NCBI RefSeq assembly: GCF_030699305.1
Contig: NZ_JAUYNB010000023.1
Location: 1 to 64,000 of the forward strand
Origin: Novosphingobium sp.
Lineage (GTDB): Bacteria; Pseudomonadota; Alphaproteobacteria; Sphingomonadales; Sphingomonadaceae
Direction: 5' to 3'
Length of the DNA stretch: 64,000 nt
Part shown: piece after piece, positions 24,932 to 32,820 of the stretch
Layout of the letters: every line of letters begins with the position of its first letter
Position numbering within the stretch: position 1 is the first letter of the stretch
Notes under the pieces: generated by a model
Database searches by the model: none
What the model was told of the DNA's origin: nothing
Seen by the model: only the letters and a program-made list of their open reading frames with translations
Translations under genes and position numbers: made by a program

Positions 24932-24959
24932 GTCCGAAATTGTGATACAAATTTCGGAC
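24932..24959. promoter_or_regulatory. 28-bp palindrome B abutting the abiEi start codon
   Basis: GTCCGAAATT and AATTTCGGAC are perfect 10-base arms with an eight-base centre; the abiEi ATG begins at the next base. The centre is 45 bases from that of palindrome A. It is probably the second AbiEi operator and may also affect translation initiation. Confidence 0.6.
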
Positions 24960-25613
24960 ATGGATGCTCAATCGCCTCGCCTCAAAGCTCTCATCCTCGA
25001 CCGCATCGGCCAAGGCGTGGCGGGGGCTGTCTGGACGCCCACGGATTTCCTGGACCTTGGCGGACGCGACGCGGTGGACAAGACGCTCCAGCGCCTCGTC
25101 AAATGGGGTGAATTGCGGCGGATCGACCGTGGGCTTTATGATAAGCCACAATTCAACAGCCTGACCCAGCAACAAAGCGCCCCCGACCCGCGCGCAGTCA
25201 TAGATGCCGTTGCACGGCGCGACCAGATTCGCGTTCTGGTCGACGGAATGACCGCCGCCAACGATCTCGGCTTCACCAATGCCGTGCCGGCCAAGATCGT
25301 TGTGCACAGCGAGGCCCGGCCCAAGTCGATCAAGCTCGGCAATCTTGCCATCACGTTCAAGCATACGGCTGCCAGCAAACTTCATTGGGCAGGGCGCCCG
25401 GCGATGCGGATTGTCCAGGCCCTCCACTGGCTGCGCGACACGATGCCGGGAGCCGATGATGATCAATGGCACCAGAGACTGGCCAGTCTGCTGGCTGATC
25501 CCGTACATGGGGCCGATCTGCGGGCCGATCTTGCCGATGGGATGACGACCCTTCCGGCCTGGATGCAGGACATGCTGCGACCACTCATCGCCGATGAAGC
25601 GTCCGCTGCATGA
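24960..25613 (+). CDS. abiEi: AbiEi-type antitoxin (type IV TA)
   Basis: A 217-residue protein with an N-terminal winged helix (VWTPTDFLDLGGRDAVDKTLQRLVKWGELRRIDRGLYDKP) and a C-terminal antitoxin domain (VDGMTAANDLGFTNAVPAKIVVHSEARP). This is the DUF6088/AbiEi pattern. In type IV systems the antitoxin does not bind the toxin but counteracts it and represses the operon. The ATG at 24960 follows palindrome B directly and starts the conserved region. The stop overlaps the toxin start by four bases. Confidence 0.88.
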   Translation: MDAQSPRLKALILDRIGQGVAGAVWTPTDFLDLGGRDAVDKTLQRLVKWGELRRIDRGLYDKPQFNSLTQQQSAPDPRAVIDAVARRDQIRVLVDGMTAANDLGFTNAVPAKIVVHSEARPKSIKLGNLAITFKHTAASKLHWAGRPAMRIVQALHWLRDTMPGADDDQWHQRLASLLADPVHGADLRADLADGMTTLPAWMQDMLRPLIADEASAA

Positions 25614-26665
25614 ATGCCGCCTTTGACGAAATCCTGCGCGCAGAGGCGCAGACCCGAAGCGGCCTGTTCGCAGCGACAGCTCAGCGGCTTGGTACAACGC
25701 CGCAAAATGTTGAAAAGGACTTCTGGGTTTGCTGGACGCTCGACGCCCTGTTCAACGGCCTGGGCGACGGCCCCCGACTGCTGTTCAAGGGCGGCACCTC
25801 GCTTTCCAAGGCTTTCGGGCTAATCCAGCGCTTTTCAGAAGACATCGACGTCACGGTCTTCCGCGACGATCTCGGGATCCCGGCGTCCGTCGCTGAACTG
25901 GCGGCGCTGAGCGGGAAAAAGCGCAGTGCAGCCTTGGATGCGATCAAGCAGGCCTGTGAAGCCTATATCAACGGCCCGCTTGCAGAACGTCTGGCGACTA
26001 TCTGCGCCGAAACATGCGCGCGCACCGGACTTGGACAAGAGGCCATTACCGTAAGAGCCGACGCGCACGACCGGCAGACATTGCTGCTTGGCTATCCCAG
26101 TGTCACGCCGACAGACCCCTACATCGCCAAGTCCGTCAAAATCGAATCCGGTGCCAAGTCAGCGCTCGATCCCAATTCGGTGCGGACGATCACACCCTAT
26201 GTCGACGCAGATGTTCCGGGGTTCGACCTGGCGATACCGGGGATAACCGTAGTCGATGCGGAGCGGACTTTCTGGGACAAGGTCGTGATCCTTCACGGTC
26301 TGCGCCGATGGTACGACATTCGCGGGCTGCTCCGCGGCAACGGCCAGCGCATCTCGCGGCACTATTACGACCTCTTCCGTATGCTCCAGTCCGACAGCGG
26401 GAAAGCGGCAATGAAGGACACCGCGCTCGGCGCAGACTGCGTTGCCCATGCCCGCATGTTCTTCAATCGGCCCGATTTCGATCTGGCATCGGCGCAACCA
26501 CCAACATTTGCCCTGTGCCCCGATGGCGGGATGGTCGACGACCTTCGACAGGATTATCGCGCCATGAGCGTGATGATCTTTGGTGAACCTCCTGCGTTCG
26601 ACGCGGTGATCGAGGCCGTTGCCGCACTGGAGACCAAATTGAACGCCCAAAGTGCGCAAACGTGA
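25610..26665 (+). CDS. abiEii: AbiEii/AbiGii-type nucleotidyltransferase toxin
   Basis: A 351-residue toxin of the DUF1814 nucleotidyltransferase family: FKGGTSLSKAFG (GGTSLSK, 61-67) and RFSEDIDVTVF (Asp 78, Asp 80), then a distal VVDAERTFWDKVVILHGLRRW segment. Related toxins (AbiEii, MenT) block growth or phage replication by modifying nucleic acid, in some cases tRNA. ATGA overlaps with abiEi upstream and GTGA with the nuclease-like gene downstream make a tightly coupled three-gene operon. Confidence 0.9.
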   Translation: MNAAFDEILRAEAQTRSGLFAATAQRLGTTPQNVEKDFWVCWTLDALFNGLGDGPRLLFKGGTSLSKAFGLIQRFSEDIDVTVFRDDLGIPASVAELAALSGKKRSAALDAIKQACEAYINGPLAERLATICAETCARTGLGQEAITVRADAHDRQTLLLGYPSVTPTDPYIAKSVKIESGAKSALDPNSVRTITPYVDADVPGFDLAIPGITVVDAERTFWDKVVILHGLRRWYDIRGLLRGNGQRISRHYYDLFRMLQSDSGKAAMKDTALGADCVAHARMFFNRPDFDLASAQPPTFALCPDGGMVDDLRQDYRAMSVMIFGEPPAFDAVIEAVAALETKLNAQSAQT

Positions 26666-28326
26666 CGGGCTTCTTTCAACGGCTCTTCTCGAAGCGACAA
26701 GCCGCACCTGAAACTTCACCCCGTCCGCTCGCAGGCCGACTGGAGATCGACGAGCTCGGGCATAATCTTGTCAGCATCGACGCGCTCGATTTCATCGGTC
26801 ACCAGGCCGTATCGCCCAACAAGCGCTACCGCCTGATCTGGGCTGACAGGACGCCTGATGGCCGTCGGGGTGGCAACCGAAGTGAAGGACACGGGTCATG
26901 GTCGCTGCTTCTTGATGACCGGATCGTAACGACTGGACGTCTTGAACGACCGCAGGAGGGCCGTGTTGCCGACAACGGAACAGTGATCCTGCACGACTGG
27001 ATGTTTGGTGAGGGCCTGCAAGGGCGTTTTGTCGCATTCGCGCCGGACGGCTCGCAGTTGGTAACACAGCAGTTTGCCGCCAATTTGATGAGCAACAGTC
27101 TGTCACCTGACGGGAAGTTCGCGATCTGCCAGACTGCCAATGCGCCCGGCAGTGCCGACAGTTGCCGCTATATGCTCTTCGATCTTGCTGCCGGCCGCGA
27201 AGTGGCGCGGTGGGAAGTCGAGACGGGCTGGGCCGAGGACTATGAGTGGGATTGCGAAGACCGGCGGGTCTACCTTTGCATGAAGGATGGTGAGCGGGTC
27301 GGGTACGATTTCACCGGGACCATGGTCGAGCGCGAAGCCTGGCAGCTGCGAAGGATTGGTGCTGGCGACCTGAACGTCATCCAGTCGGTCCTGGTTGCGA
27401 CGAGCGCAAACGATCATCCGCTTCGCAGCGAGATTATCGGAGGCCTGGGGGTCGCCGCCCGGGACGGCGAGGTATGGCAACAGGCCCGGGCCTATCGGCT
27501 GCTCGGGGAACTCCATGAACAGGCGGGCGAGATCGCTCAGGCCGTAAAGGCCTATGACGACGCGCTTACCATCGATCCGAAGGTGGGTGTTGCCCGCCGC
27601 GTCGAGCAGCTGCGAAAAACGTTGGGAACAACCGTCGCCAAACCGGGTGCCAAACGCCTGAGCCGTTTCGAGCAACAGGCTGGGCGGCTTGGAATCCAGC
27701 ACGAAGTCGTCCTGCTTGAAAAGGGAGACGGCAAGGACTGGAGGCACGGAGCAAACGGTCTGTGGACGACCGTCGAAATCGGCGCTCTCGACCACTACAA
27801 GTCAATTGGCTGGGACGGTGCCGCATCGGAAGGCGGGCTGATCCTGACGCTCATCAAAGCGGCTTCGTTCGAAGCGCTTGATGTCCGCAATTCTGACACC
27901 TTCGTCGAGGCACTCTATGCCCAGAATGTCGCCTTCGACCAGGATCGCTTTGCGCCGGAACGACTGATCGCAACCGTCTCGAATGCGACCCGGCGCCAAA
28001 TCGAGAGGAACTGGAAGGTGATTGCTGCAAGCGCCGGCAATTCTCCGGCATATTACCCCAACGTGCGCGAGCATCACGTGATCAGTCTGTTCGATGCACT
28101 GGGAACCGACCGTCTCGCCGAAATCGCCACCGTATTCGCAACAGCTCCTTATGACCTGCGGGCTGGATGGCCTGACCTCACGCTATGGCAAGGCGGCAAG
28201 GTCAGGTTTGTCGAGGTCAAGGGACCGAGCGACTCCTTTCATGCCAGTCAGACACGGCTGATCTCCAAGTTGCTGCTGCCGCTCGGCTTCGATGTTGGCC
28301 TGGCAGAAGTGCGGAAGATATCCTGA
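26662..28326 (+). CDS. Propeller-like / TPR / VRR-NUC nuclease fusion coupled to AbiE
   Basis: A 554-residue protein starting with GTG and overlapping the abiEii stop by four bases. The first ~230 residues show repeated Trp/Asp-rich beta-strand units (SPDGKFAICQ, FDLAAGREVARWEVETG), suggesting a propeller-like fold. A TPR-like pair follows at about 270-310 (AYRLLGELHEQAGEIAQAVKAYDDAL). The C-terminal ~170 residues end in a VRR-NUC domain with GWPDLTL (Asp 505) and VRFVEVKGPSD (Glu 518, Lys 520). The nuclease residues are complete. Translational coupling to AbiE suggests a third component of the system; whether it is an extra effector is unknown. Confidence 0.75.
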   Translation: MTGFFQRLFSKRQAAPETSPRPLAGRLEIDELGHNLVSIDALDFIGHQAVSPNKRYRLIWADRTPDGRRGGNRSEGHGSWSLLLDDRIVTTGRLERPQEGRVADNGTVILHDWMFGEGLQGRFVAFAPDGSQLVTQQFAANLMSNSLSPDGKFAICQTANAPGSADSCRYMLFDLAAGREVARWEVETGWAEDYEWDCEDRRVYLCMKDGERVGYDFTGTMVEREAWQLRRIGAGDLNVIQSVLVATSANDHPLRSEIIGGLGVAARDGEVWQQARAYRLLGELHEQAGEIAQAVKAYDDALTIDPKVGVARRVEQLRKTLGTTVAKPGAKRLSRFEQQAGRLGIQHEVVLLEKGDGKDWRHGANGLWTTVEIGALDHYKSIGWDGAASEGGLILTLIKAASFEALDVRNSDTFVEALYAQNVAFDQDRFAPERLIATVSNATRRQIERNWKVIAASAGNSPAYYPNVREHHVISLFDALGTDRLAEIATVFATAPYDLRAGWPDLTLWQGGKVRFVEVKGPSDSFHASQTRLISKLLLPLGFDVGLAEVRKIS

Positions 28327-28410
28327 AGGGGAATTCGGTGATTGCCCGGCGATCGCTGGCGCCGTTTGAGGTCCAATGTAACAATCAAAAACGAAGCAGC
28401 GTGTGGTCGG

Positions 28411-28899
28411 TCAGGCGGCAGCCAATTTTCGCCGCCGGTTTCGCGAGCCCTTGGCATTCATCGTCACCGGCCCGGCGAACTGCCCCGTCGCCGCCGAGCG
28501 CACTCTGAGCTGCCGCAGCAGTTCCACGTCTTCGGGATGGCGGTCGAGCAACTCGATCAGCCCCACCGCCGCATCGCTCGGCGGGGTCACACCGCTCTCG
28601 TATTTCTGGAAGGCCCGCCGTCCGCCGCCGATGATGCGCCCGGCTTCCTCCTGGGTAAGCCGCAACTTCTTGCGCACGGCCTTCACGCGGGCCGCATAGG
28701 CCTCACGCAGCTCGACATAGGCCGCATTTAGCGCTCTGAGATCGGCACCCGAATGGATGGAATCGCTGTCGTCGTCGGGATACCAGCCAGGGACCGCAAC
28801 GCTGCGCACCAGCGATCCGACGGCGACGGTCTGCTCGCGCACAGCGCGCGTCAGCACTTTGCCCGTCTCGGGATGGATACGGCTCTCACTCACGGTCAT
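28411..28899 (-). CDS. mqsA: MqsA-family antitoxin lacking the zinc-finger cysteines
   Basis: A 162-residue protein. The HTH part (KAVRKKLRLTQEEAGRIIGGGRRAFQKYESGVTPPSDAAVGLIELLDRHPEDVELLRQL) is clearly MqsA-like. The N-terminal ~65 residues contain no CxxC pairs, whereas E. coli MqsA has a zinc-binding N-terminal domain that neutralises MqsR, so toxin binding must be built differently. The start overlaps the toxin stop by four bases. Confidence 0.85.
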   Translation of the reverse strand: MTVSESRIHPETGKVLTRAVREQTVAVGSLVRSVAVPGWYPDDDSDSIHSGADLRALNAAYVELREAYAARVKAVRKKLRLTQEEAGRIIGGGRRAFQKYESGVTPPSDAAVGLIELLDRHPEDVELLRQLRVRSAATGQFAGPVTMNAKGSRNRRRKLAAA

Positions 28900-29219
28900 G
28901 CCTCCTTGAACGACGTCAGCACGATGTCGATCAGCGTCTCGCCGGCGAACTTCAGATAGAGCCAGAGCCCGCCGAACGGGATCCGGTAAGTGTCGTGCCA
29001 GACTTTCGGGTTGGGAGGGGAGTGCGCCGTTTCCGACTTCACAAAATCTCTCGCCTCGAGCGCCTGCACGACATCGACCACGTCTTCGAGCGTATAACCC
29101 AGGGCCTGGGCATCACGCGTCGCCTTCAACGTGATTTCCAGACTGTCCGCATCACAGAACTTCGCCTGAATGGCCGCGAGATCGTGATGGGGTTTGCGCT
29201 TTACCGTCACAAGATACAC
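28896..29219 (-). CDS. mqsR: MqsR-family mRNA interferase toxin
   Basis: A 107-residue protein: KRKPHHDLAAIQAKFCDADSLEIT, an alpha-helical centre and HDTYRIPFGGLWLYLKFAG near the C-terminus, the pattern of MqsR, a ribosome-independent mRNA endonuclease. Toxin first, antitoxin second is the usual order for mqsRA. It may stabilise the ICE or act in defence. Confidence 0.88.
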   Translation of the reverse strand: MYLVTVKRKPHHDLAAIQAKFCDADSLEITLKATRDAQALGYTLEDVVDVVQALEARDFVKSETAHSPPNPKVWHDTYRIPFGGLWLYLKFAGETLIDIVLTSFKEA

Positions 29220-29263
29220 CTTAGAGGTTAATTTTCAAGTACCGCTTTTGGGACATGCCCTGG

Positions 29264-30742
29264 TCACGCCAGTCCCCTAATCCCGTCAAGCAGCACCCGC
29301 GTCGCCCGGCAGTCGTCCTCGTTGTAGTCAAGGATCCGTTGCCGCATCGCCGGATCGCGCGTCTTGACCCACTGGTCGAACCACTCGATCGAGGCTGCAC
29401 CAGAGGGATTGTTGTCGCGCCAGGCAAAGCCAAGGTATTTCGCCAAAGTCTTGATCGAATGGTCGTTGGTCGGCCATTCGGTCGCCTTGGTCACCACATC
29501 ATAGTAGAGATCGATCGCACGGGCCGGGTCAAACAGGCGCTCGACATCTTCCGCCGAACAGACGTCGGGATACCGCGCCTGGAGCTTGCGGTAGAGCGTC
29601 CGCTCGTATTTCGAATAGTACCAGATCGTCGCCCCGGGGTCGGCGGTCAGCAGCGCGAAGGACCCGGCAAAGGCCGCGCGCTCGGCTTCGGCGCTCTCGT
29701 CTTCGGCAAAGAAGGCATGGAAGCGCTCGTTCGCGCTGTCGCCGCCGCGCCGCTCGACGATGCCGTGGAGGTAGGTGAGATCGCGCATCGTATCGACCTC
29801 GATGTCGAAGAACAGCTCGACCTCGGAGCGCGGCAGGGGGACGACGGCGGTCAGCATCGGCCGGGCATCGGGATCGCTTAGCAGGCGTGCGCGCAGATGG
29901 AACTTGCGCAGCCGGTCGGGACCGATCCCGGCAAAGACGGTCTTCTTGCCGACCATGAAGGCTTCGGGATCGCACTGGGCGAATTCACCGACACTACCGA
30001 TGGTATCGACCATCGCGTCGCGCATGGCGCGCCCAAGGAACGGGATCAGCGTCAGGTCATCGTTCGACTTGAGCTCCATCGAGCAGGCGCTGCGCCAGTG
30101 GCATTCCTTGCATTTGGCGGACAGCGCGCCTCGGCATAGCCCGCCGCTCGCGACAATTCGCCGCGCCTCGGCGAGTCGGTCCTGATATTCCTCCCAGATC
30201 GTCGCCTTGCCCCTGGGGCCGCGCGGTGCATCGAGTTCATAGAGCACTTCCTCGCCGCGCACGTCGTAGATCCAGGCCTGGCGGCCGGCCGACAGCCCGA
30301 GCCGTTCGAGCACGTCGACATAGAGGCAGAGCTGGACCGCGTAGGGCAGCTTGGGCTTGCCATCGTCGTCCTCGCCACCGCCCTCCTTGCCCGCGCCCGA
30401 CTTGATGTCGATCGGGACATAGCCGCCCGCGACCTTGCGCAGGAGGTCGGGTATGCCGACCAGGTCATCGGCGCTGATCCGCCCGGCGTAGATCAGCGGC
30501 TCGCCCCGGGCCATGGCCTCGTGGGTCAGCCGCTCCTTCTCTTCGCCTTCGAACGCACTGAGATCGAGCGCCGCATGTGCGCCCGAGGCCATGACCTTCT
30601 GCTCGTAGGCCGCGCCCTGTTCCCACAGAAGTTGGACAAAAGCGCTGACCTCATCGCGGATCGAGAGATCACCGAACAGGTCCAAAGCTACCCGCTTGGG
30701 GCACTGGACCAAATTGTAGAGCATTGAGGCGCTGATTTGCAT
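29264..30742 (-). CDS. TM0106-family RecB-like nuclease
   Basis: A 492-residue protein. The N-terminal RecB-like part has SASMLYNLVQCPKRVALDLFG, AGRISADDLVGIPDLLRK, VPIDIKSGAG and PYAVQLCLYVDVL, plus a cysteine cluster CRGALSAKCKECHWRSAC for a possible iron-sulphur or zinc site. The C-terminal part is an RNase H-like exonuclease: FFDIEVDTMRDLTYLHG and YNEDDCRATRVLLDG. This two-nuclease architecture is the TM0106 family. It lies in the defence-type end of the ICE next to mqsRA. Confidence 0.88.
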   Translation of the reverse strand: MQISASMLYNLVQCPKRVALDLFGDLSIRDEVSAFVQLLWEQGAAYEQKVMASGAHAALDLSAFEGEEKERLTHEAMARGEPLIYAGRISADDLVGIPDLLRKVAGGYVPIDIKSGAGKEGGGEDDDGKPKLPYAVQLCLYVDVLERLGLSAGRQAWIYDVRGEEVLYELDAPRGPRGKATIWEEYQDRLAEARRIVASGGLCRGALSAKCKECHWRSACSMELKSNDDLTLIPFLGRAMRDAMVDTIGSVGEFAQCDPEAFMVGKKTVFAGIGPDRLRKFHLRARLLSDPDARPMLTAVVPLPRSEVELFFDIEVDTMRDLTYLHGIVERRGGDSANERFHAFFAEDESAEAERAAFAGSFALLTADPGATIWYYSKYERTLYRKLQARYPDVCSAEDVERLFDPARAIDLYYDVVTKATEWPTNDHSIKTLAKYLGFAWRDNNPSGAASIEWFDQWVKTRDPAMRQRILDYNEDDCRATRVLLDGIRGLA

Positions 30743-30889
30743 TGCGGTGCCTGACTAACTCGAATTTCGCCGTTCACCCAACGTTTAAGCAGCAGTAAAG
30801 TTGACCTGATCACACGTTCAGCTGCCAGTGCTGAACGGGTCCAGCCGCGCAATTGCTACAGCAGCGGGAAAGGTCGCGTGGCGCAGACG

Positions 30890-30919
30890 TGTCCGAAATT
30901 CGTATACATTTTTCGGACA
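30890..30919. promoter_or_regulatory. 30-bp palindrome C, near-copy of palindrome A
   Basis: TGTCCGAAA and TTTCGGACA arms with a 12-base centre; by direct comparison 27 of 30 bases equal palindrome A at 24886-24915. It lies 150 bases upstream of the TM0106 gene and 50 bases past the integrase stop. It could be an AbiEi operator acting in trans on the nuclease gene, a relic of another AbiE operon, or a recombination site. Confidence 0.55.
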
Positions 30920-30967
30920 CCGAGCACTGCAGCAGCCATGGGTAAATCCAGGACCGGCTTCCCGCAC

Positions 30968-32206
30968 TCAGATCGACTCGTTGAGTAACTCCGTAATTCG
31001 ATTGGAAACGGCGGTAGCGGCGGCGCGTAGCGGTTCATCGATATGGATGTAGCGCTGCGTGATTCCGCGCGAGGCGTGACCCAACAGGGCGGCGATGGTG
31101 AGTTCGGAGTATCCCATGCCTCCCGCCACGCTGGCGAATGTGTGTCGCAGAATGTGAGGCGTGACGTTCTCGATTTCAGCGCGGACACAGATCCGGTCGA
31201 AGACGCGCACGAGGCCGATGAAATGGCCATCACCCCAGTCAGCCGGGAAGAAGTATTTTGAGCGCGTGAGCGGTTGCGCCTTTAACAGGGCAACTGCGGC
31301 CTCGCCGATCACTCGCCTCTGGGCACCTGTCTTGGTGGTTGCGAAGTGGATCGCATGCTCTTCCTCGAGCAACCATTTGCGCTCCAGGCTCAGGGCTTCG
31401 AGCCGCCGGAAGCCGGTGAGGAGAAGCAGACGGATGACTGCAATGCCCTTGGGGTGTTCGTATTCGAGCTGGGCCTCGTGCAGCGCACGCCCGAGCCTGC
31501 GGATTTCAGCCTGTGACAGCCAGCGCATCTTTGGCGTGCTGGCGATCCGGCGAATGCCGCGAGCGGGATTTCGATCGATTTCGCCGAGCCGAACGCCATG
31601 TTCCAGTATCGAATGCAATGTGGACATGGTGCGCGCCGCAACGCCCTCGCCGCCCCTGGTCGCGCCGCCGCGCGAACCAATCCGCGGCTTCGCTGTAACG
31701 CCGGCGACGATCTGGGCTTGCGCTGCCTCGATGTCGCCAAGCTTGAGTCTGTCAATCGGCCAGTTGCCGAGCAAGGGTCGGATGTGTGCATCGATACGGC
31801 TGCGATCCATTGCCAGTGTGGAGGCCTTGATCGGCCTGCGGCTGCGCCCGATGATCTGTGCGGTTTCAGCGCGCTCAAGGTACCAGTCGCAGATGCTGTC
31901 AATGGTGTGCCCAACTTGGGGCGGCGCCTCTTCGGCCGGATCATGACCACGGGCTACATCTCCAAGCATGACGCGGGCAATGCGCCGTGCTTCCTCCACC
32001 GTCATGAGGCCATAGCGGCCGATCACCTTTCGCCGGGTCTTGCCCTGCTCGTTTCGATACTGGACGACGAAACTCTTCGTTCCGGCTCGCCCAACGCTGA
32101 CGCCGAATCCGCGAAGCTCTGTATCCCAAAGCCACATTACGGAAGGGCCCCGGGGATCCGCCGAGAGTTTCAGAGCTTGGACGACCTGCTTTGTCAGTTT
32201 CGGCAT
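30968..32206 (-). CDS. int: Tyrosine integrase (DUF4102/P4-like)
   Basis: A 412-residue integrase. The arm-binding DUF4102 domain is at the N-terminus (MPKLTKQVVQALKL, LWDTELRGFGVSVGRAGTKSFV). The catalytic set is Arg 267 (TGFRRLEAL), His 351 and Arg 354 (HILRHTF), His 377 (LLGHAS) and Tyr 386 (TQRYIH). The ATG at 32206 was preferred to 32296 because conserved sequence starts there. Its 5' end faces the tRNA-Gly fragment 280 bases away, so it is the enzyme that would integrate and excise this element. Confidence 0.92.
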   Translation of the reverse strand: MPKLTKQVVQALKLSADPRGPSVMWLWDTELRGFGVSVGRAGTKSFVVQYRNEQGKTRRKVIGRYGLMTVEEARRIARVMLGDVARGHDPAEEAPPQVGHTIDSICDWYLERAETAQIIGRSRRPIKASTLAMDRSRIDAHIRPLLGNWPIDRLKLGDIEAAQAQIVAGVTAKPRIGSRGGATRGGEGVAARTMSTLHSILEHGVRLGEIDRNPARGIRRIASTPKMRWLSQAEIRRLGRALHEAQLEYEHPKGIAVIRLLLLTGFRRLEALSLERKWLLEEEHAIHFATTKTGAQRRVIGEAAVALLKAQPLTRSKYFFPADWGDGHFIGLVRVFDRICVRAEIENVTPHILRHTFASVAGGMGYSELTIAALLGHASRGITQRYIHIDEPLRAAATAVSNRITELLNESI

Positions 32207-32307
32207 ATTTCCGGCTACCTTTGCGACTGGGTTCCAGATCTTATTCCGATGCCTATTATGCTCGGGCCGCGCTGCTCGACGATTGGTTGTTCGCAATCTT
32301 ACGAGCT

Positions 32308-32353
32308 GCTTATTTTTGCTTACAAAGGCGCCGAACCTGCTTACAAAATAAGC
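32308..32353. repeat. Direct and inverted repeats between int and attR
   Basis: TGCTTACAAA occurs at 32317-32326 and 32338-32347 (21 bases apart), enclosed by inverted arms GCTTATTTT (32308-32316) and AAAATAAGC (32345-32353). Placed between the integrase start and the att core, they are candidate integrase arm sites, excisionase sites or an int operator. Confidence 0.45.
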
Positions 32354-32485
32354 AATCGAATTCCAGATCTGGGGTAGGGCTGGGTAGTGTCGGCGATTCG
32401 AGACTGCAAGAAAAATGTCTAAATACGGTGCTTTATGGTGTCATAGCGTGGATTCGGCTAAGACCGGAAAATCGTCTCGGGCCGA

Positions 32486-32530
32486 TTGCCAAGGTTGGGG
32501 TCGAGGGTTCGAATCCCTTCGCCCGCTCCA
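32486..32530 (+). other. attR: attR: 3' fragment of tRNA-Gly(GCC)
   Basis: The 45 bases from TTGCCAAGG to CCCGCTCCA match the anticodon loop, T arm (GAGGGTTCGAATCCC) and 3' acceptor with CCA of alphaproteobacterial tRNA-Gly(GCC). The sequence before it does not form the D arm or 5' acceptor, so the tRNA is not complete here. This is the duplicated attachment core left by integration at a tRNA 3' end, and it marks the right edge of the ICE. Confidence 0.85.
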
Positions 32531-32820
32531 GTTTTTCCAACATTTCCGCGACTTTTCGCCTTCGGGGGCCGGGCCCATAGGTAACCGGCAAGGTAACGAG
32601 TCTACCTAACAATAGGATCGAGGACTGAGCCAGACGCGGTCCCGGTCAGGCGTGCGTGGAGGGCGACAGCTTCGGATTCGGAGAGGCTCGCGATACAATC
32701 GGCCACCATCCTCGCGTGACTCCCGTCGTCGAGCTCGCCAAGGTAGCGAAGCCGAACCGGAAGAAATGGCGGGCAGTTGGGCATCGCGGGTGTCCGCCCC
32801 TGCCATCCGGTCGCGTTCGG
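32531..32820. other. Chromosomal flank of the ICE without a clear gene
   Basis: About 290 bases between attR and the stop of the CoA ligase gene. A 60-codon minus-strand frame (32602-32784) has no recognised family and no good start site. I see no RNA gene or terminator. Confidence 0.4.

Larger units (their letters stand above)
1..32530. mobile_element. Integrative and conjugative element, right part (left end outside window)
   Basis: The span carries a coupling protein (TraG), a MOB relaxase with DUF3363, a lytic transglycosylase, a TraF-like S26 peptidase, RepA, ParB, ArdC anti-restriction and a tyrosine integrase, ending at a 45-bp copy of the 3' part of tRNA-Gly(GCC). The fragment reads rightward, so the element lies to its left and the intact tRNA should be at the far left end, beyond position 1. 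No Trb/VirB mating-pair genes are in the window; they are expected to the left of TraG. The boundary on the right is seen directly; the ICE label is inferred from the gene set. Confidence 0.8.

Noticed and set aside
32450..32530. Complete tRNA-Gly gene
   Set aside because: Only the anticodon loop, T arm and 3' acceptor are present; the preceding bases do not form the D arm or the 5' acceptor strand.
32602..32784. 60-codon frame on the minus strand
   Set aside because: No ribosome binding site, no recognised family and overlapping frames of equal length; treated as non-coding flank.
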